Source: DASRLE01 sp963825315 (GTDB lineage: Bacteria; Verrucomicrobiota; Verrucomicrobiia; Limisphaerales; Palsa-1400). Taken from it: a stretch of 64,000 nucleotides of DNA. Below the pieces are notes generated by a model, which was given only the letters and a program-made list of their open reading frames with translations, was not told where the DNA came from and made no database searches. The DNA is taken from contig CAWGST010000005.1 in assembly GCA_963825315.1 (NCBI GenBank), positions 682,001 to 746,000 of the forward strand, written 5' to 3'. This document shows positions 35,036 through 42,677 of this stretch, in pieces; within the stretch, counting starts at the first letter, position 1, and each line of letters opens with the position of its first letter. A program made the translations under genes and the position numbers.

Positions 35036-36184
35036 ATGGCCAGGAAACGCCAGCCGATTCGAGAAGACCAGTTGCACCACTGGAATCTGTTGGAGCAATT
35101 CCGCCGACGGGTCTTGCCGCTGCTGAAGGCCAAAGCCACCCTCCCCACCGAGGAGGATGTGCGGCGCACTCTTTTCGCCGAGGACTATTTTTGCAGCTAC
35201 CTTTTTGCCATGCTCAATCCGGTCATCACCAGCATGCGGTCTCTCTGCCACGTCAGCCATTGCCGGAAAATGCGCCGGGTCAGTGCGGCCCCGATTTCCC
35301 CGGCGGCCTTTTCGGAGGGGCAGCATGTGTTTGACCCGGAGATTTTGGAAAAGGTGGTGCGACAGTTGGCCCAAGAAAACCAAGGCCGGGGCCACGGCGG
35401 GGACGCACGGGTGCGCCAGGCGCTGCGTGCGCTGACGGCGGTGGATGGCACGGTGTTGCGGGCGGTGCCGCGCATGGCTTGGGCCCCGGCGGCTGGACCC
35501 GGTTCGGCCATCCGGTTGCATTTGCATTTTAATGTTTTCGATCAGATACCGGAAGCCTGGCCCATCACGGCGGGCAACGTGTGTGAGCGCAAGGTTTTTG
35601 CCCAGACCGTGGCCCCCGGCAGCATGAACGTGGCCGACCGCCATTACAGCCACAACCACGCCTTGCTGGCCCAATGGCGCCAGCGCGGTATCGATTTTGT
35701 CCTGCGCCTCAACAACAATGTCATTCTGGAGCCGGTGGGGCCAGAGCGCCCCCTGACGGAAGAGGACCGGCAAGCGGGAGTGGTGTGGGATCGACAGGTC
35801 CGTTTGGGCGTCCACGGAGAAGGTCCGGTCATGCGGGTGGTGCGGGTGGAGGCCAACGGGGATATCTTTCATCTGGTCACGACGCGGGAGGATTTGTCCG
35901 CCGCGTTGATCGGCCTCATTTACCGGCAGCGCTGGCAGATTGAACTGTTTTTCAAGTGGATCAAAACCATCCTCAACTGCCGGCACTGGCTGGCCGAATC
36001 GCCGGCGGGGGTGCAGATGCAGATTTACTGCGTGCTCATCGCTGCGTTGCTGCTGATGTTGTGGACAGGCCAGCGCCCTAACAAGCGCATGGTCGAATCG
36101 CTGCAATGGTACTGGATGGGCTTGGCCAACGAGGAAGACCTGGTGACGCTGTTGGAGCGCGCTGGCTGTTCGAAAAAATCCTGA
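35036..36184 (+). CDS. IS4-family transposase
   Basis: This 382-aa DDE transposase has catalytic residues in LTAVDGTVLRA (Asp), NVADRHYSHNH (Asp) and YRQRWQIELFFKWIK (Glu within the Y-2-R-3-E-6-K signature of IS4). A conserved loop FDQIPEAWPITAGNVCE precedes the second Asp. The frame is intact. I could not find terminal inverted repeats by eye. AATTGTAAC- and ATTGTCAC-type short repeats lie at about 34970-35005, upstream of the start. Confidence 0.88.
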   Translation: MARKRQPIREDQLHHWNLLEQFRRRVLPLLKAKATLPTEEDVRRTLFAEDYFCSYLFAMLNPVITSMRSLCHVSHCRKMRRVSAAPISPAAFSEGQHVFDPEILEKVVRQLAQENQGRGHGGDARVRQALRALTAVDGTVLRAVPRMAWAPAAGPGSAIRLHLHFNVFDQIPEAWPITAGNVCERKVFAQTVAPGSMNVADRHYSHNHALLAQWRQRGIDFVLRLNNNVILEPVGPERPLTEEDRQAGVVWDRQVRLGVHGEGPVMRVVRVEANGDIFHLVTTREDLSAALIGLIYRQRWQIELFFKWIKTILNCRHWLAESPAGVQMQIYCVLIAALLLMLWTGQRPNKRMVESLQWYWMGLANEEDLVTLLERAGCSKKS

Positions 36185-36917
36185 GTCTGTGGGCGGGGGC
36201 TTTTTAATCCGAAGTCTCTCTGGGCGAAGCTTTGCCCTGATTCGGCCCCATTGACAAATCCTGATCATTTTCCGGTCAATATCAGGTCCCTCACAGCCGC
36301 TTTGCGTTGAAAATTGGTCCAAGCACATACCCTGCCGATCACAACTGCCTTTACGGAGCCAATAGAAGACGGGAGAGTTTAAAAAGTGACACTTGCACGG
36401 TTGACAGAGGAGCGGCGCCGCCTTCCGGCCATGCCGTGAACGGCACCGGAGTGCGCCTGAATCGGATTGGCAAGCAGACCGGTCTTGCGCCTCTGAGCCG
36501 TGCCTTTGCGGTTCTGTTGTTCTTCATTGATAATTTTGTGTTATTGGTGATGGGTAAAAGATGGCTCTCTCTCACCCAAACCCTCTTCCCAAGGAGAGGG
36601 CTTCAAATGCAGAAAGTTTTACCGTCAAAGTGCCAACATGGAACCAGGCTCAATGCGGGCAAGTGGCGACAAATGGTTAAGAGATTATCCAAAAACGACA
36701 AACTATGGGTTGACCCCTCGCCCTCCGGAGGAGGTGTCTTTGCATCCGGGAGAAACAGGGCTTGGAAGCCAAAAAAGCATCGAAACACCCCCTGTGGCAG
36801 AGAAATGCGGAAGGCGGACTGGAAAAAAGGCCTGCAAATCTGTGGAAAAGGTAGAGAATCACGAAAAAGGCCCACGCTGGTCGTGGGCAAGAATCCAAAT
36901 GGGAAATCCCAAATTAG
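36185..36917. other. gene-poor stretch between IS4-type and IS21 elements
   Basis: No frame here has recognisable coding character. A 216-codon open frame at 36307-36957 looks random and runs into the IS21 end. The stretch holds a REP-like palindrome (36581-36600) and a hairpin GCCCACG-CTGGT-CGTGGGC at 36870-36888 without a T tract. Confidence 0.5.
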
Positions 36918-36985
36918 TGTCGAACGACAATTAAAAATCACCACTGACGACAATTAAAATTCACCAGTGAGCCGGTAATGATCAG

Positions 36986-37026
36986 GCGGCGGTTGGGATG
37001 GCCGGAGGCCATCCCCAAACCGCCGC
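36986..37026 (+). promoter_or_regulatory. long hairpin just upstream of istA start
   Basis: GCGGCGGTTGGGATGGCC (36986-37003), loop GGA, then GGCCATCCCCAAACCGCCGC (37007-37026): an 18-bp stem with two one-base bulges, ending two bases before ATG 37029. It would block ribosome access if the leader is transcribed. Confidence 0.5.
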
Positions 37027-37028
37027 AA

Positions 37029-38516
37029 ATGATCACAAACAAACAATACCGGAAGCTCATGAGTGAATATCAGAAAGCAGCGAACATTGTCGTCAGCGCG
37101 ATGAAAGCGGATGTGCATCCGCAGACCGCGCGAAAATACATCCAGGCGGCCCAACCGCCGGAGCAACTGCAACAGAAGCATGGCTGGCGCACGCGGCCCG
37201 ATCCGCTGGCGGCCATTTGGGAACCCGCCCGGCAAATGCTCTTCCAAGCGCCCGAACTGGAAGCCAAAGAGTTGTTCGATTATCTGCGGGGCCTCCATCC
37301 CGACCAGGCCGCTGGCTCGGCGTTGCGCTCGTTTCAACGGCGGGTGCTGCAATGGCGTTTGCAGCATGGCCGGGACAAGGAGGTGTTCTTCGAGCAGGAG
37401 CATCTTCCAGGCAGGGTGATGCAGGTGGATTGGACCGACGCCAGCGAGTTGGCGGTGACGGTGCGGGGAGCGCCGCTGGAGCATTTGTTGTGTCATGCGG
37501 TCTTGCCCTATTCCAATTGGTCGTGGGCCACGCGCTGTCAATCCGAGTCGCTGTTGAGTCTGCGCCACGGTTTGCAGGAGGCATTGCATCAATTGGGCCG
37601 GGTGCCGGAACGGCTGCAAATCGACAACAGCAGCGCCGCCACCCATCGCGTCGGCAGCGGCGGGCGGGAGTTCAACCGTGATTTTCTGGCGCTGGCGGAG
37701 CACTACGGGCTGAAGCCCCAAACCATCGGCATTCGCAAGCCGCACGAAAACGGCGATGTGGAATCGCGCAACGGCCATCTGAAACGGCGGCTCAAGCAAC
37801 ATCTGCTCTTGCGCGGCTATCGGGACTTTGAAGCGGCCGAAGCGTATGACCGGTTTCTGTGGACGGCGTTGCGCAAGGGCAATCAGAACTGCTCGGTCAA
37901 ACTCAAGGAGGAGTGGGAGGCGCTGCGTCCGCTGCCTCCGACCCGCTTGAGCGAGTATGACGAACTGCGCTGTCCGGTCAGCCTCCACAGCACGATTCGG
38001 GTCAAGAAGGTGACCTATTCGGTGCCGGCGCGCTGGATCGGCCAGGAGGTTAAAGTGGAAGTTTACGAAGGGCATTTGAAAATCTTTCACGGGCGGGAAC
38101 TGCTGCTGGAGTTGGCGCGAGCCACCGGGGATCGCGGCGCGGTGATCGACTACCGGCACTTGATCGAGCCTCTGCTGCGCAAGCCCGGCGCGTTCACCCA
38201 TTACGTGCATCGCGAGGAGTTTTTCCCCGATGGGTCGTTCCGTTTGGCCTATGACCGTCTGGTCAACGATCATGGTTTGCGGGCCGGTCAAATCGAATAT
38301 CTGCACCTGCTCAAACTGGCGTCTGAACTGGGCGAGTCGGCCCTGAGCGCCCTGGTCGGCGAATGGGCCGGCCCCAATCGGACAGGCCGGTGGCGCGCGG
38401 CGGATTTGCGGCGTTACCTGAACTTGGACGCCGGCGCCCGCTGGCCGGAGATGACGCTGGAGCCGGAACTGAGCGGCTACGACGCGTTGCTGGAAAGGCC
38501 GGTGTCCCATGAATAA
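37029..38516 (+). CDS. istA: IS21 transposase IstA
   Basis: From ATG 37029 (MITNKQYRKLMSEYQKAAN), 495 aa; an upstream ATG at 36978 is possible but would read through the hairpin. An N-terminal HTH (AANIVVSAMKADVHPQTARK) precedes a DDE core with Asp in MQVDWTDASELA, Asp in LQIDNSSAATH and Glu in HENGDVESRNGHLKRR. A C-terminal beta-barrel region (VKKVTYSVPARWIGQEVKVE) follows. It overlaps istB by 8 bp, the usual coupling in IS21. Confidence 0.92.
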   Translation: MITNKQYRKLMSEYQKAANIVVSAMKADVHPQTARKYIQAAQPPEQLQQKHGWRTRPDPLAAIWEPARQMLFQAPELEAKELFDYLRGLHPDQAAGSALRSFQRRVLQWRLQHGRDKEVFFEQEHLPGRVMQVDWTDASELAVTVRGAPLEHLLCHAVLPYSNWSWATRCQSESLLSLRHGLQEALHQLGRVPERLQIDNSSAATHRVGSGGREFNRDFLALAEHYGLKPQTIGIRKPHENGDVESRNGHLKRRLKQHLLLRGYRDFEAAEAYDRFLWTALRKGNQNCSVKLKEEWEALRPLPPTRLSEYDELRCPVSLHSTIRVKKVTYSVPARWIGQEVKVEVYEGHLKIFHGRELLLELARATGDRGAVIDYRHLIEPLLRKPGAFTHYVHREEFFPDGSFRLAYDRLVNDHGLRAGQIEYLHLLKLASELGESALSALVGEWAGPNRTGRWRAADLRRYLNLDAGARWPEMTLEPELSGYDALLERPVSHE

Positions 38517-39264
38517 CGACCCGCTGGCCTTGCTCTTAAAATCCTTTCGCCTGGGCACGATGGCGGCGATCTATGAAGGCACCTTGCAACAAGCCGAGCA
38601 ACAAAACTGGGGCTATCGAAAGTTCCTGCTGCACCTGTGCGAGAGCGAAGCGCAGGACCGACGGCAACGCAAACTGGAGCGGTTGCTCAAGCAATCGGGC
38701 CTGCCGCAAGGCAAAGACCTGGGCAGCTTGGAGGAAACCAAACTGCCCGCCAAAGTGCGCCGGATGCTGCCCAGCTTGCTGGACGGCGGCTTTGTCCAGC
38801 GAGCCGAGAACGTCATCGCCATTGGCTTGCCCGGCCGGGGCAAAAGCCATTTTTTGGCCGCCTTGGGACGGGAGTTGATCCTGCGCCATCGCTACGCCGT
38901 GCTCTTTGTGCCGACCTTCAAGCTGGTGCAACAATTATTGACCGCCAAGCGAGATCTGCGTCTGGAAGAGCGCTTGCGCGAACTGGATCAGTTTGACGCG
39001 GTCATTCTGGACGACGTTGGCTACGTCAAGCAGGAGCGGGACGAAATGGAAGTGCTGTTCACGTTCCTGGCGGAACGCTACGAACGGCGCAGTGTGATGA
39101 TCAGCAGCAATCTGGTCTTCTCCAAGTGGGACCAGATTTTCAAAGACCCGATGACGACGATGGCCGCCATTGACCGGCTGGTGCATCACGCCATCCTGTT
39201 GGAGTTCCAGGGGGAGAGTTTGCGAGTGCCCAAAGAAAAAGAACAAAACAGGGGCGGCGGGTAA
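38509..39264 (+). CDS. istB: IS21 helper ATPase IstB
   Basis: This 251-aa AAA+ protein has Walker A in AIGLPGRGKSHFLAALG, Walker B in AVILDDVGYVKQ, and sensor residues around VMISSNLVFSKWDQIF. The N-terminal helical domain (YRKFLLHLCESEAQDRRQRK) is typical. IstB stabilises target DNA and activates IstA. It is intact and overlaps istA. Confidence 0.93.
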   Translation: MNNDPLALLLKSFRLGTMAAIYEGTLQQAEQQNWGYRKFLLHLCESEAQDRRQRKLERLLKQSGLPQGKDLGSLEETKLPAKVRRMLPSLLDGGFVQRAENVIAIGLPGRGKSHFLAALGRELILRHRYAVLFVPTFKLVQQLLTAKRDLRLEERLRELDQFDAVILDDVGYVKQERDEMEVLFTFLAERYERRSVMISSNLVFSKWDQIFKDPMTTMAAIDRLVHHAILLEFQGESLRVPKEKEQNRGGG

Positions 39265-39470
39265 CGCCGAGGCCCCCCAGCCCCTTCGGTTCCACTGCGT
39301 CCTTGTCGCTACGCTCCAAAGACTCCGTTCCACCGAAGGGGCTGGACAAACGTTACAGAACAGTGAAACGATGAACCTTAACAACCGGCCTCAGTGGTGA
39401 TTTTTAATTGTCGCTGATGGTGAAGAATAGTTGTCGTTGAAGAAATTAGAGCATTTTTGAGAATACGTGC

Positions 39471-39498
39471 TTGACATCCTGCTGATTTTTATTAGTCT
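39471..39498 (+). promoter_or_regulatory. putative sigma-70 promoter of the PEP-CTERM gene
   Basis: TTGACA (39471-39476), a 16-bp spacer and TAGTCT (39493-39498), 46 bp upstream of ATG 39544. The -35 is perfect and the -10 moderate (4 of 6). Confidence 0.4.
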
Positions 39499-39543
39499 CA
39501 GCCCAAGCTGAAAGCAACTGTAAATAAAACCCAAAAAAGCCTT

Positions 39544-40227
39544 ATGAAAAATGAATTGAGCACTCCTCTGATTCCAACAGTAAAAAATCGGATTCCAACA
39601 CTGTCCTGTGGCATCCTCGGCGTTGTTGTTGCGTTATTTCTTGCATTTTCCGTTCACGCGGCGCCAAAGGACATAGACTGGTTTACCGGCGCCAATCTCG
39701 GAAACGTCAACCTCGGCATCAATGGCACTCCGCCGAGTTATGACGCCGATGGGCTGGACATGTATATGGCCGACATCTATAGCCAAAATCCGCCCCGCCT
39801 GAACGATACCTACTCCCTTTCCTTTATGACCTTGGGAGACAGCGCGTTTGTTGACGTTGAAAATAAAACTTACGAGGCAGCCAATCCCGGCGCAAACCAG
39901 AACGCTGAAGACCTTATGTCCGTTAAATTGCATGATGTTTCTGTCGCGCCCAGCGTGGGGGACACTGGTTTCATGGATCTGACGTTTTACGCCGACTATG
40001 GCCCCAACGACCTTCCCGCTGATATCAAGGCATATTTTGGTGTCAACCAGGCGGAACTGTCTGTGTCCCTTGATTACGACCCTGGAAATGATAACAAGAT
40101 TAATACGCTTTTTGTGACGTTAAGTCCCGTGCCTGAACCGTCGCCAGCCATCCTGCTGGGTGTGGGCCTCGCCTACTTCGCCGCCCACCGGCGCTGGCTG
40201 CGTTCGGCACCGACGAGTCCGCTATAA
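39544..40227 (+). CDS. PEP-CTERM sorting domain protein
   Basis: This 227-aa secreted protein has an N-terminal hydrophobic signal (GILGVVVALFLAFSVHAA), a beta-rich body of unknown family, and the C-terminal sorting signal VPEPSPAILLGVGLAYFAAH followed by basic residues (RRWLR). Such tails are recognised by exosortase; the exosortase gene is not in this window. The gene lies between the right end of IS21 and the convergent mutase gene. Confidence 0.85.
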   Translation: MKNELSTPLIPTVKNRIPTLSCGILGVVVALFLAFSVHAAPKDIDWFTGANLGNVNLGINGTPPSYDADGLDMYMADIYSQNPPRLNDTYSLSFMTLGDSAFVDVENKTYEAANPGANQNAEDLMSVKLHDVSVAPSVGDTGFMDLTFYADYGPNDLPADIKAYFGVNQAELSVSLDYDPGNDNKINTLFVTLSPVPEPSPAILLGVGLAYFAAHRRWLRSAPTSPL

Positions 40228-40332
40228 GTCGAAAAAAGGGGTCAATCCAGTTTGGTTCGTTTTGGCATAATTTCTGAAAGGGGTCCCCCCTTTGCTTCTT
40301 TTGGCCAGACCAATCAGACGTAGGCGGTAAAG

Positions 40333-40458
40333 GAATCATTAGCGATATGCTCAAGAGTTCACTCAAAGGGTGAAAGTTTCGGAAGCACGAGTTCCGCCGG
40401 CGGGACGCCGACGGATGCGACCGAGACGGTCGCGCTCCCAAAAAGTCGCTAATGATTC
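40333..40458 (-). repeat. MITE-like element, family 1 copy B
   Basis: 126 bp with perfect 13-bp inverted ends GAATCATTAGCGA / TCGCTAATGATTC. GGTAAAGGA occurs at both borders (40326-40334 and 40460-40468), like a target duplication. Its reverse complement aligns with copy A at 27228-27355. The first hairpin reads GCGACCG-TCT-CGGTCGC, differing from copy A by paired, compensatory changes. Confidence 0.85.
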
Positions 40459-40519
40459 GGGTAAAGGAGCGTCCTCCTTGTTGACCGGCGAGTGGTGGTG
40501 GTGAAGTCGGGGAATGTGT

Positions 40520-42661
40520 TCATAATTCAATTCCGAGCCGGCGATGAAATGCAGTCAATAATTCAAGCGCGTCGGCGCGGGCGTGAATGAATTCATCCAC
40601 GCCGGCTTTTTTGAAGGATTCGACTTGGGCCGTTGGCAATCCAGCCAGAACGATGATGGCGTCGTTTCGTTGCGCGCGGAGCGCCCGGGCCAACCGCGGC
40701 ACAAGGGCGGGATATTTTTCGTCGGTCGAACAGATGACCGCGATTCTCGCCGTGGACTCGCCAAAGGCTTTGGCAGCGTCTTCGGGAACGCGAAAGCCTT
40801 CGGGCGAAATGACGTCGTAGCCGCCGACAGCAAAGAAGCTGCGGGAGAAATCCGCGCGCGCTTTGTACTCCGGCAGCGCCCCCATGTTGCATAGAAAAAC
40901 AGAAGGACGTTCGACGTTTTGGACGGCGGCGCGCAGGCGCTCAAAGCCCGTGGAAGCGCGAGCAATGCAAACTGGAGTGATCCGGCTGCATGGGCTGTCG
41001 TGAATGCGAATGGCGCGGGCAATTTCCCCAAGCGTGGCGCCGGCCGCGGCCGCGTCCACGCAGGCGTCGAACATGCGCGGGCTTTTCAGATCGATTACTT
41101 TCGTGAGTTTCTGGAGGACAAGTTCATTGTCCGCATCTTCCAGGCTTGTCCTGTGCGATGTGATCTGGAAAACACGGCGCTTGTAAAATGCCTCCACGTC
41201 CAAGGCTGGACGTTCGAGCACCGCTTCCCTGGCATTGGCGTACTGGTTGACGCCGATGACGGGGTCACGACGGCGATTGACGGCCTGGATTCTCTCAACC
41301 GCGGTGGCCGCAACGGCTTTCTGTGGAAAACCCGCTTTCAATGCCGCCTCCATGCCACCCAGTTTCTCGACTTCCTGAAAGAGCGACCAGGCGCGGTTGG
41401 CGAGTTCGGCGGTGATCATTTCAACATACCATGAGCCGCCCGCCGGATCGATCACCCGGCTCAACTCGCACTCCTTTTGCAGAATGAGCTGGGTGTTGCG
41501 CGCAATGCGCTGGCTGAAATCGTCGGGCTGGCGGATGACCTCGTCGAACGCTCCAACCTGCATACTGTCACAGCCGCCCAGAACGCCGGCCAATGCTTCG
41601 ACGGTCGTCCTCAACATGTTGTTGTAGGGATCCAGAACGGTTTTATTCCATTGGGAAGTGCGAACATGGAGCGAAAGTCTTTGGGCCTCTTCACCGCCGC
41701 CGGCTGCGGCCACGGCGCGCGACCACAACATCCGCAAGGCGCGGAGTTTGGCGATTTCCATGAAAAAATTTGTGCCGACCGTCACCGCGAAACGCATTCG
41801 AGGGGCCACCGTCCCGGCCTCGAGGCCGCGCCGATTCATTTGCCGGAGATACTCAACGCCGGTGGCCAGAGTGAAAGCGAGTTCCTGGGCGGCATGGCCT
41901 CCGGCTTCGTGCCAGGAACGGCTATGGACGCAGATGGTTTGAAGGTAAGGCGCGCCGGCCGCCGCCCAACGGAGCAGCGCCGCCATCTCGCGATAGGCGT
42001 CTTCGAGAGATTGCGGGAGAGAGCCTTCGTGGGACAAGACGCCGAGCGGGTCCATTTCAATGCAGCCGTAAAGGCAGGCGGGCGCTTTCTTGCGCTGGCG
42101 GGCGAGCGCCACCAACAGCGCGGCGAATGGCATCGCCGACGCCCCGGAGCGAACGAAGAGCCAGGTGTTTCCGAGATCAATGCCTTCCAGCGCGCGGTCA
42201 AGGTCGCCGACGGTCGCGATGGAGAGTCCGCCAGAACCGACTTCCTGCGGCTGCGCCCAATCGGGATCGTGGCCGTTGCGGGTGGCCTTGTCCAAAACGA
42301 TATTCAAGGCGTTGAGGCCCCTGTCAAGTGAATTGCGGGCCGCGTGATTGAATTCAGACGGGCTGGAGCAGTTGATTTCCTGGGAAATCGCCCACGGCTG
42401 GCCGGCATAACCACTCGCCTTGGTCCCGCGCACAAAGGGGATGAATCCGGGAAATGAATTCAGGTGGGGGAGATTCGCGATGTCTTCAAGCCGATAGACC
42501 GGCTTGAGGGTGATGCCTTCGTGAGTGGATGCGAACATTCGTTTGTCAAACGGAACGCCTTTAAGCTCGGTCTCGACGAGCCGGTGCCAATCGCCATAAC
42601 TGACAGGCGGAAAGTCCGCCGCCAGCCGGTCTGTCCCGGGTTTTGATTCAGTCAAGTTCAT
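40520..42661 (-). CDS. mutA: methylmalonyl-CoA mutase small (beta) subunit
   Basis: The 713-aa protein belongs to the mutase family: substrate-binding TIM barrel with WAISQEINCSSPSEFNHAAR, RMRFAVTVGTNFFMEIAKLRA-type region and RNTQLILQKECELSRVIDPAGG-type region (both cited as hallmarks at about 285-305 and 380-405). The C-terminal cobalamin-fold region (ERPSVFLCNMGALPEYKAR, GGYDVISPEGF) lacks the DxHxxG motif that ligates B12, which marks it as the non-catalytic subunit. It lies 16 bp downstream of the oadA-like gene. No large catalytic subunit is found in the window, so it must be elsewhere or lost. Propionyl/methylmalonyl-CoA interconversion with succinyl-CoA is the expected pathway. Confidence 0.9.
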   Translation of the reverse strand: MNLTESKPGTDRLAADFPPVSYGDWHRLVETELKGVPFDKRMFASTHEGITLKPVYRLEDIANLPHLNSFPGFIPFVRGTKASGYAGQPWAISQEINCSSPSEFNHAARNSLDRGLNALNIVLDKATRNGHDPDWAQPQEVGSGGLSIATVGDLDRALEGIDLGNTWLFVRSGASAMPFAALLVALARQRKKAPACLYGCIEMDPLGVLSHEGSLPQSLEDAYREMAALLRWAAAGAPYLQTICVHSRSWHEAGGHAAQELAFTLATGVEYLRQMNRRGLEAGTVAPRMRFAVTVGTNFFMEIAKLRALRMLWSRAVAAAGGGEEAQRLSLHVRTSQWNKTVLDPYNNMLRTTVEALAGVLGGCDSMQVGAFDEVIRQPDDFSQRIARNTQLILQKECELSRVIDPAGGSWYVEMITAELANRAWSLFQEVEKLGGMEAALKAGFPQKAVAATAVERIQAVNRRRDPVIGVNQYANAREAVLERPALDVEAFYKRRVFQITSHRTSLEDADNELVLQKLTKVIDLKSPRMFDACVDAAAAGATLGEIARAIRIHDSPCSRITPVCIARASTGFERLRAAVQNVERPSVFLCNMGALPEYKARADFSRSFFAVGGYDVISPEGFRVPEDAAKAFGESTARIAVICSTDEKYPALVPRLARALRAQRNDAIIVLAGLPTAQVESFKKAGVDEFIHARADALELLTAFHRRLGIEL

Positions 42662-42677
42662 AAACAGTTTCCACGGT

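Larger units (their letters stand above)
36918..39442 (+). mobile_element. IS21-family insertion sequence
   Basis: istA and istB lie between complex ends. On the left two tandem 23-bp units begin CGACAATTAAAAATCACC (36925-36947 and 36948-36970). On the right the complement of the first unit is exact (39391-39413), followed by a diverged unit (39414-39436). Multiple terminal repeats of about this length are usual for IS21. The outermost tips (TGTCGAACGACAA and TCTTCAACGACAA) are approximate. Confidence 0.85.

Noticed and set aside
34778..36328. 516-codon minus-strand frame
   Set aside because: Antisense shadow of the IS4-type transposase, whose catalytic motifs are on the + strand.
36307..36957. 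216-codon + strand frame
   Set aside because: Composition and sequence look random, and it runs into the IS21 terminal repeats.
36954..38558. 534-codon minus-strand frame
   Set aside because: Antisense of istA, which has DDE motifs, the usual istB overlap and IS21 ends.
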